From assembly GCA_902781655.1 (NCBI GenBank), contig CACZJZ010000002.1:1-64000 (forward strand): DNA of 64,000 nt, given 5' to 3'. The translations under genes and the position numbers were made by a program. This DNA comes from an uncultured Lachnospiraceae bacterium (GTDB lineage Bacteria; Bacillota; Clostridia; Lachnospirales; Lachnospiraceae). Below, in pieces: positions 1 through 9,267 of this stretch. Under the pieces are notes generated by a model. It did not search any database, was not told the origin of the DNA, and saw only the letters and a program-made list of their open reading frames with translations. The number at the start of each line of letters is the position of its first letter. Within the stretch, counting starts at the first letter, position 1.

Positions 1-290
1 AAAGAAAGACAAACAGCGGAGTGCCTGATTATAGCAGGAGGCCCTTCGCCATACATCAGCCTCAGGCCGGACCACTCCGGTCTGTTTGGCATACCCTCAG
101 CACAGATTACCTGATTTACATAACAAAGTGATTCAAGCACACATTTTCAATGTGCAGGCTATACGGCAGAAAGCCTGCCTTGATGAAAGAACAGAATCTG
201 TGGTACTCCCTTCTTGTGAGAGACGTTGACGGTTGTGCCTGAAGCTGGTATATTCAGCTCAATATCAAGAAGTAGTGAGGCTTTTTGCAA
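1..290. other. No confident gene; possible 3' end of an upstream gene
   Basis: The plus strand is open from base 1 to a TGA at 112-114 (37 codons), which could be the tail of a gene that starts outside the window. I do not recognise its sequence. The rest, up to the terminator that begins at 291, shows no convincing coding region on either strand. A terminator following this stretch fits the idea that a transcript enters from the left. Confidence 0.25.
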
Positions 291-321
291 GATCCCTGCT
301 ATAGCCGGGGTCTATTTTTTT
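291..321 (+). terminator. Rho-independent terminator
   Basis: GATCCC at 291-296 pairs with GGGGTC at 307-312 (one G:U). The stem continues inward through GCTATAGC with one mismatch, and a run of seven T follows. It would end a transcript coming from outside the window. Confidence 0.75.
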
Positions 322-327
322 GTCTCA

Positions 328-356
328 TTGGTTTATGTTGTAATTACGGGTAATAA
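328..356 (+). promoter_or_regulatory. Predicted sigma-A promoter for the radical SAM gene
   Basis: TTGGTT at 328-333 and TAATAA at 351-356 are separated by 17 bp. They lie just after the terminator and about 40 bp before the start codon at 398. Confidence 0.5.
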
Positions 357-397
357 GTGATTTATCGTCAGACGAATCCGTCCATCAGGGAGCAAAC

Positions 398-1519
398 ATG
401 AGAGATATCAGCATTCTGGTCAAGCCGGCCTCAGGATTGTGCAACATGCACTGCGATTACTGCTTCTACTGTGATGAGGCGCAGAAGCGGCAGCTGGCGT
501 CATATGGAATGATGTCGGTGGAGACACTCCGCAATGTGATCAAGCGGACGCTGATGCGCACAGAAGATGTCTATAATCTGGCTTTTCAGGGCGGGGAGCC
601 TACGCTGAGCGGAATACCTTTCTTCGAACAGGCGGTGGATTTTGTACACCGCTATAACCGAAACCATGCCCATGTCAATCTGGCACTACAGACAAATGGC
701 TATGCATTGGATGAGAACTGGTGTCGTTTCTTTGCGGACAACCATTTTCTAATCGGCATGTCGGTGGACGGCACGCGGGAAATTCACGAACGTTATCGCC
801 ATGCGAAGAATGGCGGGAGTTCTTATGAGCATTGCCTGAAGGCGGCCAGACTGATGGATGCCAGCCATGTCGATTACAATATTCTCACCGTGGTAAACCG
901 CATGACGGCAGAGCATATTCGCGAAATTTATCAGAACTACCGTGAGCATGGATGGCACTATCAGCAATACATTGCATGCCTGGAACCGCTGGGGGAGACA
1001 AGAGGAGAGAGGGATTACGCGCTGAAGCCGCAGACTTATGGCAGATTTCTGACGACACTGTTTGCTATGTGGTATGACGATTTCCTGGCGGGACAGGAGC
1101 CGTACATCCGTCAGTTCGACAACTATATCAGTATCCTGTTGGGGCAGGAGCCGGAATCGTGCGAGCAGCGGGGAACCTGCGGGCTGCAGTATGTGGTAGA
1201 GGCGGACGGCAGTGTGTATCCCTGTGATTTTTATGTGCTGGATCGTTACCGGCTTGGCAATTTTAATGAGAACCTGCTGCCGGAAATCGATGCGAGGCGA
1301 AGTGAGATAGGATTCTGTTACCGGTCTGAGCAGCTCCCGGATCGATGCAGGCGGTGCAGGTGGCTGACTATCTGCCGCGGCGGCTGTTTCCGCCAGCGGA
1401 TGAGCGGGTGCCAGGGAGAAGCAGATTTGAATTATTTCTGCGAGGCGTATCAGATGTTTTTCGAGACGTGCTGGGAGCGGCTGAACAGGGCAGCGGAGAT
1501 TGCGCGGGAGAGAATGTAA
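398..1519 (+). CDS. Radical SAM/SPASM protein, anaerobic sulfatase-maturase type (anSME)
   Basis: This 373-residue protein belongs to the radical SAM/SPASM family that oxidises a Cys or Ser in type I sulfatases to formylglycine without oxygen. The radical SAM motif is CNMHCDYC (C15, C19, C22). The C-terminal SPASM region has a GSVYPCDFY segment, including the Asp next to Cys that is typical of anSME, and a cysteine cluster CRRCRWLTICRGGC for auxiliary 4Fe-4S clusters. Length is normal for the family. The ATG follows AGGGAGCAAAC. No sulfatase gene is visible in the window, so the substrate must be encoded elsewhere, or the enzyme modifies another protein. Family assignment is strong; substrate is inference. 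Confidence 0.85.
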   Translation: MRDISILVKPASGLCNMHCDYCFYCDEAQKRQLASYGMMSVETLRNVIKRTLMRTEDVYNLAFQGGEPTLSGIPFFEQAVDFVHRYNRNHAHVNLALQTNGYALDENWCRFFADNHFLIGMSVDGTREIHERYRHAKNGGSSYEHCLKAARLMDASHVDYNILTVVNRMTAEHIREIYQNYREHGWHYQQYIACLEPLGETRGERDYALKPQTYGRFLTTLFAMWYDDFLAGQEPYIRQFDNYISILLGQEPESCEQRGTCGLQYVVEADGSVYPCDFYVLDRYRLGNFNENLLPEIDARRSEIGFCYRSEQLPDRCRRCRWLTICRGGCFRQRMSGCQGEADLNYFCEAYQMFFETCWERLNRAAEIARERM

Positions 1520-1755
1520 AGCAGGTGGGGTCGGGGAAAAATGTGCTGGCGCTGTGATTGATAAGAATGAAACCCATCTCCACTATATAGATCATCTGAG
1601 AGCCGGCAAATGTGAAAATATCCTGCCAGGGTCTATAATAGGTACAGAGCTATACAACAATAGGATGCCGCATGTCCCGGTCCGATATGGGAGAAAGTTC
1701 ATCTGGGCGATTCTCCCGCGGGTGCTCAAAGGGCGCGGCGCGGGGTATTTTTCAA

Positions 1756-2928
1756 ATGAAAGCAAGAAAAATTCTGACACTGGCTGCGTCCTTGTGCACA
1801 GCTTTTCTGTTTGTGCTTTCTCCGCTTTCAGGCCTGACGGGAGAATCGTCAGATCTGGAGGTGGAGGCAGCAGGTGTATCCGCCCAGGCGGCAGCGCCCG
1901 AAACGCAGGCGGTTCCCGGGACAGGTTTTGACTACAGCCAGGTTCCTGCCTGGGATGGAGTGCCATATTACCGGATCAATCAGGATGTTCCTTTCTTTAC
2001 GGCGGCCGATCTTTCGCAGGCGGCCGTATCGTTCAAGCAATTCAGCCCGCTCGATTCACTGGGCAGAACCGGAACCGCGGTGGAGAGTGTCGGACCGGAT
2101 CTCCTTCCAACGGAGAAGCGCGGCTCGATAGGAATGATCAAGCCGTCCGGCTGGCAGACGCCGCAGTCAAAATTCGATTTTATCGACGGCAAATATGTCT
2201 ACAATCGCTGTCACGAGCTTGCGTACAGTCTTTCCGGGGAGAACGCCAATCCGCAAAATCTCATGACCGGGACACGTTACTTCAATGTGGATGGCATGGA
2301 ACCCTACGAACTTTCTATCCTGGGCTATGTTCAGAAAACGGGGAATCATGTGCTCTATCGGGCGACGCCGATCTTCGTCGGGAACGAGCTTGAAGCGAGA
2401 GGGATACTCCTGGAAGCAGAGAGTATTGAGGACGGCGGCAGGGGAATCCAGTTTGATACGTTCATCTATAACGTGCAGCCTGGTGTCGTGATCGACTACG
2501 CAACCGGCGCGGTGGCTGCGGGGGACAGTCAGGCCGACAGAGCACTAGCTATTCAAAATTATGCATCTACGGTACTGTATGACGAGTATGGCAATGTGTC
2601 TCAGATGCATTCTAAAGGAAAGAGTAAATCGGCGACAGCCGGCAGCGGCGCGGGAGAAACAGGCTCAGCCAGAGGGAAGGGTAAGAGCGCGGCGGCAGGA
2701 GCAGGAGCAGCCACAGCAGTAAACGCTGCAGGTGGAAACGGGCAGGCCGGGAGCGAGGAGGATGGGAAGGAGATTACCTATGTAGTCAACACTAACACAG
2801 GAAAATTTCACCTTCCGGGCTGTTCCAGTGTCTCGCAGATGAAACAGAAGAATAGGCTGGATACGACGGAATCGAGGGATCAGCTGATTGCGGAGGGGTA
2901 CAGCCCCTGCAAGAGATGCAACCCGTGA
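1756..2928 (+). CDS. Secreted DNA/RNA non-specific endonuclease with C-terminal cysteine domain
   Basis: Predicted secreted nuclease of the streptococcal EndA/Spd type. I chose the ATG at 1756 (390 aa) because it begins a clear signal peptide (MKARK plus a hydrophobic stretch); an in-frame ATG lies upstream at 1672 and the ribosome site is weak. The catalytic region has NRCHELAY (His about residue 153) and TGTRYFN (metal-binding Asn about 177), followed by the family's HVLYR segment. A low-complexity Gly/Ala/Ser/Lys linker (about 290-345) leads to a C-terminal Ada-like cysteine module with GCSS and CKRC, often found on secreted nucleases. A possible TATAAT lies at 1634-1639 without a good -35. 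Likely role is extracellular nucleic acid degradation or DNA uptake. Confidence 0.85.
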   Translation: MKARKILTLAASLCTAFLFVLSPLSGLTGESSDLEVEAAGVSAQAAAPETQAVPGTGFDYSQVPAWDGVPYYRINQDVPFFTAADLSQAAVSFKQFSPLDSLGRTGTAVESVGPDLLPTEKRGSIGMIKPSGWQTPQSKFDFIDGKYVYNRCHELAYSLSGENANPQNLMTGTRYFNVDGMEPYELSILGYVQKTGNHVLYRATPIFVGNELEARGILLEAESIEDGGRGIQFDTFIYNVQPGVVIDYATGAVAAGDSQADRALAIQNYASTVLYDEYGNVSQMHSKGKSKSATAGSGAGETGSARGKGKSAAAGAGAATAVNAAGGNGQAGSEEDGKEITYVVNTNTGKFHLPGCSSVSQMKQKNRLDTTESRDQLIAEGYSPCKRCNP

Positions 2929-2968
2929 GTTGACTATAGATCACTATCTGCCAGAATCGGAGAATAGG

Positions 2969-4339
2969 ATGAATCATTCAAACAACGCCGCAGAAGAATA
3001 CCGCAGGATGACAGGAACGCCGATTCCAAAGCTGATCACGACACTGGCGCTTCCGACGATTGTCAGTATGCTGGTCACAAATATTTATAATACTGCAGAC
3101 ACGTATTTTGTCAGCCGGATCGGGACGAGCGCATCGGGCGCGGTCGGCATCGTATTTGCGCTGATGGCGCTGTATCAGGCGGTCGGGTTTATGTGCGGAC
3201 ATGGCTCCGGAAGCTTTATTTCAAGGCTTCTGGGGATGAAGGAGGATGACCGGGCAGTTACCTACGGGGCGACTGCGTTCTGGATGTCATTTCTGATCGG
3301 CGCGGCGATCTCAGCGGTCTGCTTTCTGCTGACGAATCCGTTGCTCCGGATGCTCGGCAGTACGGACACAATTTTGCCCTATGCAAGGCAGTATGCGTAT
3401 TGGATATTTTTGTCCGGGCCGTTTCTGACGACGAGCTGTACGATCAACAACCATCTGCGGTACGAGGGAAAGGCATTCTATGCTATGATCGGACTCACGG
3501 CAGGCGGGATTCTCAATATGGCCGGAGACCCGATTCTGATGTTCGGACTGGGGCTTGGAGTCAGCGGCGCAGGGCTGTCCACCTGCGTTTCGCAGGTGGT
3601 AAGCTTCCTGATTCTGCTGCACATGGTCACGAGCGGCAAAACGGTGGTGCACTATCGTCCGTCCCTTGCGGCGCGCACTTTTCAGGTGTACTGGAACATT
3701 GTGCGGGTGGGGTCTCCGTCGCTCGCAAGGCAGCTTCTGGGCGCGCTCTCGACGGTCTTTCTGAACCGGCAGGCGAAGGTGTACGGCGACCCTGCCATCG
3801 CGGCGATGAGCATCGTGGGCAGAGTGACGTTTCTCGTTGGGGCGGTGGCCATCGGAATCGGACAGGGCATGCAACCGGTGGCCTCGTTCAATTATGGCGC
3901 CCGGAAATATCAGCGGGTGCGGAGTTCGTGGCTGTTCACGGAGGTGGTCGGCACCATTCTGCTGACTGTAATGGGGATTGTCACATTTCTTTTTGCAGAG
4001 CCGATCGTCGCCTGGTTCCGGAATGACCCGGAGGTGGTAGCAATCGGCGCCGCAGCGCTCCGGTGGGCATCGGTCTCGTGTATTCTGCAGCAGACCTCTG
4101 TCAGCGCCAATATGCTGCTTCAGAGCACCGGGCAGAGCCGGCCTGCGCTGATTCTCGCCTCGCTCCGCTCAGGAATTTTCTTTATCCCGCTGGTGCTGAT
4201 TCTCCCCATCTTTTTCGGAGTCAGAGGAATTGAGACTGCGCAGCCGGTCGCGGATATCTGCTCCGCGTTTGTGAGTCTCCCGGTTGCGCTGGCGTTTCTC
4301 CAATCGATGGGAAAGAAGGAGCAGACGGAATCACTGTGA
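2969..4339 (+). CDS. MATE family efflux transporter (1 of 4)
   Basis: Multidrug and toxin extrusion family membrane protein of 456 residues with about twelve membrane segments in two similar halves. The N-terminal half has the family's TNIYNTADTYFV segment in the first helices. ATG at 2969 follows GGAGAATAGG; a longer reading from TTG at 2888 would overlap the nuclease gene. It starts 40 bp after the nuclease, so the two may be co-transcribed. Substrate cannot be predicted; the family exchanges cationic drugs or metabolites for Na+ or H+. The last codons lie in a short tandem duplication (see 4309-4372). Confidence 0.9.
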   Translation: MNHSNNAAEEYRRMTGTPIPKLITTLALPTIVSMLVTNIYNTADTYFVSRIGTSASGAVGIVFALMALYQAVGFMCGHGSGSFISRLLGMKEDDRAVTYGATAFWMSFLIGAAISAVCFLLTNPLLRMLGSTDTILPYARQYAYWIFLSGPFLTTSCTINNHLRYEGKAFYAMIGLTAGGILNMAGDPILMFGLGLGVSGAGLSTCVSQVVSFLILLHMVTSGKTVVHYRPSLAARTFQVYWNIVRVGSPSLARQLLGALSTVFLNRQAKVYGDPAIAAMSIVGRVTFLVGAVAIGIGQGMQPVASFNYGARKYQRVRSSWLFTEVVGTILLTVMGIVTFLFAEPIVAWFRNDPEVVAIGAAALRWASVSCILQQTSVSANMLLQSTGQSRPALILASLRSGIFFIPLVLILPIFFGVRGIETAQPVADICSAFVSLPVALAFLQSMGKKEQTESL

Positions 4340-4372
4340 AGACGGGAAAGAAGGAGCAGACGAAATCACTGT
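4309..4372 (+). repeat. Tandem duplication across a stop codon
   Basis: The 29-bp stretch 4309-4337, which encodes the last residues of the MATE protein up to its stop, recurs at 4344-4372 with one substitution. The offset is 35 bp. The second copy is outside the gene and also ends in a stop codon (TAG). It looks like a recent slippage event. Confidence 0.85.
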
Positions 4373-4411
4373 AGAGAGAAAAAATCACAGGGCGAATGGG
4401 TGGATTTCCTC

Positions 4412-5119
4412 TCAGAAGGCCCAAAATATGGCGGTCGGCGGCAAATTCCCAAGGATCATGCCGAGGGCGATGAGGGCCTGTGCCGGCAGGTAGGTTTCCA
4501 TCACGCCGCGCCCGCTCCTGCCAAGGACGATCTGACAGGAGAGCAGGGTGTCAGAAATAATAAAGAAGAGGGAGCCGAGAAAAGTCGGGAGAAAGCGCAT
4601 TCCGCACACGGCTGTCATCAGTAAGGAGCTGAAACTCATGAGGAAAATGACGGCCATGTATACGCTGCAGCCGATGCGCAGTTCCCGCTTTGCGGCACGA
4701 AGTACCGGCCGTGCGGCGAGGAGAATATAGAGAATATAGCCGGCAAGTCCGGGGAGGATGACGGAGACAGGGATGCCGGTTCCTGCCGCGGCGATCTGCA
4801 TAAGAAAGGCAGCGGTATAGCACAGGTGACCGAGGAGAAAAGAGGACAGGCCGGGAAGGAAATACCGCTCCGCATTCAGGAGAAAGGTATCGCCGAGGAA
4901 GCCGCCGAGGAGTCCGGCAGGGATGAGCCAGATGACGGATACGCCGGCAGCAGAGGCGGTGCAGAGATAGGCGGCGAGCAGAACCGGGCAGAGCAGCGGC
5001 TTGGTGCGCCGGTGAAGCCGACTGACATCTCCTTCTCTCCGGAGTCCCGCAATATTGGCGGCAGACAGCGCAAGGTAAAGCAGCCAGAACAGGATCGCGA
5101 TTATCGTCATTCCCCTCAT
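4412..5119 (-). CDS. YhhN family membrane protein (lysoplasmalogenase-like)
   Basis: Predicted 235-residue protein with about eight membrane helices, of the YhhN/TMEM86 family. Known members hydrolyse the vinyl-ether bond of lysoplasmalogens. The family signature is visible as GGFLGDTFLL followed by FLPGLSSFLLGHLCY, which contains the conserved Gly-Asp and His. Plasmalogens are common in anaerobic Clostridia, so the assignment makes sense. The start is preceded on the minus strand by GGGAGGGACATAACG; another ATG three codons in is possible. It is convergent with the MATE gene to its left. Confidence 0.75.
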   Translation of the reverse strand: MRGMTIIAILFWLLYLALSAANIAGLRREGDVSRLHRRTKPLLCPVLLAAYLCTASAAGVSVIWLIPAGLLGGFLGDTFLLNAERYFLPGLSSFLLGHLCYTAAFLMQIAAAGTGIPVSVILPGLAGYILYILLAARPVLRAAKRELRIGCSVYMAVIFLMSFSSLLMTAVCGMRFLPTFLGSLFFIISDTLLSCQIVLGRSGRGVMETYLPAQALIALGMILGNLPPTAIFWAF

Positions 5120-5256
5120 CGTTATGTCCCTCCCCAGGCAAATGGCTGACTTTGGATTCTCAACTAAATCATACCATAATGCAGCGATTCAGCATCCCGA
5201 ATCACCTCAAAATCTGAGGGGATGCATATATACTGTTCAGATTTCAAGAGCGTAAA

Positions 5257-6069
5257 ATGGGAAAGTATTTCTGGAAACAGCAGTTTGATCTTCCGAAGGG
5301 CGCAGGATATGCCCCCTTCGGGCCGGAGCATGTCGCGACGCTGCTGGTGATCGCGGTGCTGATCACGAGCTTCACGATTCTCCTGATCCGGGCCGGGCGC
5401 GGCCGGCAGGAGCGGTTCATCCGGTGGTTCCCATGGATGATGGCGGGCATGGAGGCGTTCAAGGACCTCTATCTTGTCCGGGTCGGGCGCTTTTCGACAG
5501 GGTATCTGCCGCTTCATCTGTGCAGTCTCGGTGTCTTCGTCTTTCTCTTCTATTCCCGCAGCAGGTCGGCGTGCTGGCGAGCTTTCTGGAGCGAGATTGA
5601 GGTGTGCCTGATTCTGCCGGGTTCCGCAGCGGCGCTGCTGTTTCCGGACTGGATTCAGTATTACCCGGTATGGAACTTCATGAATCTGTACAGCGACACG
5701 TGGCACATGAACCTGATCCTTTTCCCGATCTTCCTTCTGTGTACAGGGCGGGCGCATCCGACAATCCGGCACATGCCGTGGTGCATTATGTTTCTGACTG
5801 CCGCGGCGGTGCCAATTGGATTTTTCAATGAGGCAGCGGACACCAACTATCTGTTCCTGCACTGGCCGCTCGCAGGATCGCCGATTGAGGCAATTTATCA
5901 TCAGTGGGGCATATGGTGGCGCATCGGCTATGCGATGCTTGTCATCGCGGTGGTCGCCGCGGTTTATGCTGTGGTTGAATTCATACGGGGTGTGCAGAGA
6001 TGGAAGACGGCAAAGCGGGGGAGAAGCAGTGGCAGCAGACTGCAAAATAAAAAGTTTATCAGGCGGTAA
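5257..6069 (+). CDS. TIGR02206/YwaF family integral membrane protein
   Basis: A 270-residue membrane protein of unknown function with about seven membrane helices. It matches the YwaF-type family through PLHLCSLGVF in the middle, a DTNYLFL segment and a downstream GSPIEA near the C-terminus. The C-terminus is basic. The ribosome site is weak (AAGAGCG). It ends 12 bp before the next MATE gene, so the pair probably forms an operon. No catalytic motif is evident. Confidence 0.7.
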   Translation: MGKYFWKQQFDLPKGAGYAPFGPEHVATLLVIAVLITSFTILLIRAGRGRQERFIRWFPWMMAGMEAFKDLYLVRVGRFSTGYLPLHLCSLGVFVFLFYSRSRSACWRAFWSEIEVCLILPGSAAALLFPDWIQYYPVWNFMNLYSDTWHMNLILFPIFLLCTGRAHPTIRHMPWCIMFLTAAAVPIGFFNEAADTNYLFLHWPLAGSPIEAIYHQWGIWWRIGYAMLVIAVVAAVYAVVEFIRGVQRWKTAKRGRSSGSRLQNKKFIRR

Positions 6070-6081
6070 AGGGGATCTTCT

Positions 6082-7425
6082 ATGAACAGAACGGATAATC
6101 AAATGATGATTTCGGGTTCGATCCCGGGCAAAATTATTGCGTTCATGATACCGATTGCACTCAGCAATCTGTTCCAGCAGCTTTACAATGCGGTGGACTC
6201 CATGATCGTCGGAAATTTTGTCGGAAGCAGCGCGCTTGCGGCGGTCAGTTCGTCCGGGAATCTGATCTTCATGATCGTCGGGTTCTTTAACGGGATTGCC
6301 ATCGGCGCCGGCGTGGTCATCGCGCGGTATCTCGGCGCGAAGGATTCGACAAGCACGGAGACCGCGGTGCACACAACGGTAGCGCTGGGACTGGTGTTCT
6401 CTGTACTGATGACGATCATCGGGATGGTTTTTGTCCCGCCGCTTCTACGCCTGATGGGCACGCCGGCGAGCGTGCTGCCGCAGTCCATCTCCTATCTCAG
6501 GATATATTTTGCCGGATCCGTCGGCTTTGTCATGTACAATGTGTTTGTAGGAATTCTACAGGCGGCGGGCGATTCGGAACATCCGTTGATTTATCTGGTG
6601 ATTTCCTCGGGCATCAATCTGGTCATGGACCTTCTGCTGGTCGCGGTCTTTCATTTCGGTGTGGCCGGCGCGGCATTCGCGACGGTGATGTCACAGGTGG
6701 TGAGCGCGCTGCTCTGTATGAATCTGCTCATGCGGGTCGACGCGGACTACCGGCTCCGGTGGAGCAGGGTGCGGCTTCAGAAGGATATGACGCTTCGGAT
6801 CATCCGCTACGGCATTCCCTCCGGCGTGCAGAATTCGATCATGTCGCTCTCGAACGTCGTCATTCAGTCTTACATCAATTCGTACGGTGAGGCGGCGGTC
6901 GCCGGAATCGGCGCATACACGAAGGTGGAAGGGTTCTGCTTTATCCCCGTGTCGAGCTTTGCGATGGCGATCACGACATTCGTGAGCCAGAATCTGGGTG
7001 CGGGGGAGTATGAGCGGGCGAGAAAGGGCGTGCGGTTCAGCGCGATTGCAACGATCGTCTCTGCGCAGACGCTGGGACTTCTTCTGTTTACCTTCCGCTA
7101 TCCGCTCATCGGGCTGTTTGATTCTAATCCTGCGGTAATCCAGTTTGGCGCGGACCGGGCAAGATTCACCTGCCTGGCCTTCTTCCTCTGCGCCTTCACT
7201 CATTTCTTCGCCGCGGTCATGCGCGGCGCCGGAAAGCCGTTGATTCCGATGTTTGTGTTCATGTTCTGCTGGTGCCTGGTCCGGGTGCTCATTCTGACCA
7301 TCGCCGACCTGTTCGTACACACGGTCACCACCACGTATCTGGTGTATCCGATCACATGGACGATCAGCACGATCACGCTGGCAATTTGTTACCGCCGGCT
7401 TGATCTGAGGAAGGCCAGGCTGTGA
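6082..7425 (+). CDS. MATE family efflux transporter (2 of 4)
   Basis: MATE transporter of 447 residues. The N-terminal half has LFQQLYNAVDSMIVG and the two-fold repeat is clear. AGGGGATCTTCT precedes the ATG. It is only distantly similar to the MATE protein at 2969 and belongs to the branch common in Clostridia. It is probably co-expressed with the small membrane protein just upstream. Its transcript likely ends at the hairpin at 7453-7477. Confidence 0.9.
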   Translation: MNRTDNQMMISGSIPGKIIAFMIPIALSNLFQQLYNAVDSMIVGNFVGSSALAAVSSSGNLIFMIVGFFNGIAIGAGVVIARYLGAKDSTSTETAVHTTVALGLVFSVLMTIIGMVFVPPLLRLMGTPASVLPQSISYLRIYFAGSVGFVMYNVFVGILQAAGDSEHPLIYLVISSGINLVMDLLLVAVFHFGVAGAAFATVMSQVVSALLCMNLLMRVDADYRLRWSRVRLQKDMTLRIIRYGIPSGVQNSIMSLSNVVIQSYINSYGEAAVAGIGAYTKVEGFCFIPVSSFAMAITTFVSQNLGAGEYERARKGVRFSAIATIVSAQTLGLLLFTFRYPLIGLFDSNPAVIQFGADRARFTCLAFFLCAFTHFFAAVMRGAGKPLIPMFVFMFCWCLVRVLILTIADLFVHTVTTTYLVYPITWTISTITLAICYRRLDLRKARL

Positions 7426-7452
7426 GGAAGAAGAGGGCAAAATACGGGAAGT

Positions 7453-7477
7453 GACCGTGACACTGGGAGTCACGGTC
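7453..7477. terminator. Hairpin between convergent genes
   Basis: GACCGTGAC (7453-7461) and GTCACGGTC (7469-7477) form a perfect 9-bp stem with a 7-nt loop between two convergent genes. No long T run follows on either side, so termination efficiency is uncertain. Confidence 0.5.
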
Positions 7478-7488
7478 GCTTTAGGACA

Positions 7489-8418
7489 TCATCTGTCCGT
7501 TTTGTCTCCCAGAACCTCCGGGTTGATCATGATCTTAACTGCCTTTTCATATACCTGGAAATGGGAGGCGATATATTCGCCGCCATACTCGCCGTCTACG
7601 GTCCAGCCGACCGGCCGCTCGGTGCGGAAGGTCATGTTCCGGGCCTTGAAGGTCTGGACGTACTCGCTGTCTGTCCGACCGGAGGCGAGGATGTGAGCGA
7701 TCTCGGTCACATCGATCAGGTCGTTCGGCGCAGTCACCAGCAGCGCCTCAAAGTATCCGTCGTTCAGTCTCGCCTCGCTGAGAATGGGCGACTGCACGCC
7801 GGCAATCTGTGTGGAATTGGTGATGCCGCCGAAGATATAATCGCCCTCCTCGGTCTTCCCGTCGTGCTCCACCGTGGCGTGAACGCGGTAGGCCAGATTC
7901 TTCGGCAGCGATCCCAGCATATTCAGAATATAGGCGCCGTAGCCGAACATATTTTTCATGTGCTGGTCCGTGTCATAGCTGATCTTCGTGAACGCGCCGA
8001 AGCCCGCCACATAGTTGAAGAATCTGCCGTTCAGGCAACCCACATCATAGGCATACGGAATGCCCGTAGCGATTGCCCGGCACAGATCCCTGGTCTCCAG
8101 GGATCCATGCAGATTCTTTGCAAAATCATTGGTGCTGCCGCTCGGAATGTACCCGATCGGCGTGTGAAGGTCCTCCCGCATGACCGCATTGATGACATGG
8201 TTCAGCGTGCCGTCCCCGCCGCAGCAGGCGATTACGTCAAAATTCCTGCCGCGCTCGTGGATGATGGATTCGCTTGTGAGACCTGCATCCGGGATGATCG
8301 GATACATCGTCACTTCACAGCCTGCCTCCGCAAGGCATTCCAGGATCGGCGCCATTTTCTGGCGGGCGTTGCCTGTTCCGGCGGAAAAATTCATAAGAAA
8401 GAGCACTTTTTTGCGCAT
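7489..8418 (-). CDS. Diacylglycerol/lipid kinase family protein (DagK/YegS type)
   Basis: A 309-residue lipid kinase-like protein. It shows the family's nucleotide-binding motif CCGGDGTLNHVIN (about residues 65-77) and SGSTNDFAK (about 93-101). The N-terminal MRKKVLFLMNFSAGTG resembles the usual phosphate-binding start. Members phosphorylate diacylglycerol or related lipids with ATP at the membrane surface. GAGGTTATT precedes the ATG on the minus strand. It is divergent from the esterase at 8632; the lipid substrate cannot be told from sequence. Confidence 0.85.
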   Translation of the reverse strand: MRKKVLFLMNFSAGTGNARQKMAPILECLAEAGCEVTMYPIIPDAGLTSESIIHERGRNFDVIACCGGDGTLNHVINAVMREDLHTPIGYIPSGSTNDFAKNLHGSLETRDLCRAIATGIPYAYDVGCLNGRFFNYVAGFGAFTKISYDTDQHMKNMFGYGAYILNMLGSLPKNLAYRVHATVEHDGKTEEGDYIFGGITNSTQIAGVQSPILSEARLNDGYFEALLVTAPNDLIDVTEIAHILASGRTDSEYVQTFKARNMTFRTERPVGWTVDGEYGGEYIASHFQVYEKAVKIMINPEVLGDKTDR

Positions 8419-8631
8419 AATAACCTCATTGGCCGTACGGAACTCATAGGGAAATCGCGGGGCGAATCGGATTCTCCGCAGCTTTCGGGTTTCGCTAGGC
8501 TTTTATCGATCCTTTGGGCCGGAATCCTGTGTCGGGACCGGCCGCTTTTGTATAGTATAGCGCAGAGTGCTATGATTTTGTCGAGAATGTCACTGGATGG
8601 AAGCGCTGGAGAGCAGTCAGGGGAGGCTGAG

Positions 8632-9267
8632 ATGGATCTTCTGGAATATGGACAGCAGGATGCCGGCACGGTGCTGGTTCAACCGGTGGATGAGCATGAT
8701 CTGGAGGGAATGGACCGGGAGGCGGCGCAGATCCGCGAGGATGCGGGAGAAGATTTCCGTCTCCTTGCGTTCCGTGTGAAGAGCTGGAACCGCGATCTTT
8801 CGCCGTGGCAGGCGCCGGCGGTGTGGGGAGAGGAGAGCTTCGGAGACGGCGCGGCGGATACGCTTCGGGTGATTTTGAAGGCCTGTACAGACAGGACAAA
8901 AACATATTATATCGGCGGGTATTCTCTGGCGGGTCTCTTTGCGCTCTGGGCGGTTTATCAGACGGATGTCTTCTCCGGGGCCGCCGCAGCCTCGCCGTCC
9001 ATGTGGTTTCCGGGCTTTACCGATTGGATGAAGGAGCGGAGACCGCAGTGCGGCGCGGTGTACCTCAGTCTCGGGGACCGCGAGGAGCGCACGCGCAATC
9101 CGATCATGGCGGAGGTCGGAGACCGGATCCGCGCAGCGCATGCGCTGCTGCAGGAGCAGGGCGTGGACTGTACGCTCGAATGGAACAGGGGAAATCACTT
9201 CCAGAACAATGATATCCGGACGGCGAAAGCATTTGCGTGGCAGCTCAGACGCCGAATTTCTTCCTGA
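8632..9267 (+). CDS. Putative serine esterase, alpha/beta hydrolase fold
   Basis: A 211-residue hydrolase. The nucleophile elbow is GGYSLAG (Ser98); likely partners are Asp149 (SLGDREE) and His189 (RGNHFQNN). The open frame extends far upstream, but that part is antisense to the lipid kinase gene, so I place the start at the ATG at 8632, preceded by GGGGAGG. It resembles IroE-like putative esterases. Its last 23 bp overlap the 3' end of the convergent kinase-like gene. The substrate is unknown. Confidence 0.7.
   Translation: MDLLEYGQQDAGTVLVQPVDEHDLEGMDREAAQIREDAGEDFRLLAFRVKSWNRDLSPWQAPAVWGEESFGDGAADTLRVILKACTDRTKTYYIGGYSLAGLFALWAVYQTDVFSGAAAASPSMWFPGFTDWMKERRPQCGAVYLSLGDREERTRNPIMAEVGDRIRAAHALLQEQGVDCTLEWNRGNHFQNNDIRTAKAFAWQLRRRISS

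Noticed and set aside
5164..6372. 402-codon minus-strand frame
   Set aside because: Antisense to the YwaF-type and MATE genes; Arg/His/Pro-rich and without any family motif, as expected for a shadow frame in GC-rich DNA.
7561..8631. Long plus-strand frame upstream of and joined to the esterase gene
   Set aside because: It is antisense to a well-conserved lipid kinase gene; only the part from the ATG at 8632, with a good ribosome site, looks like a real protein.
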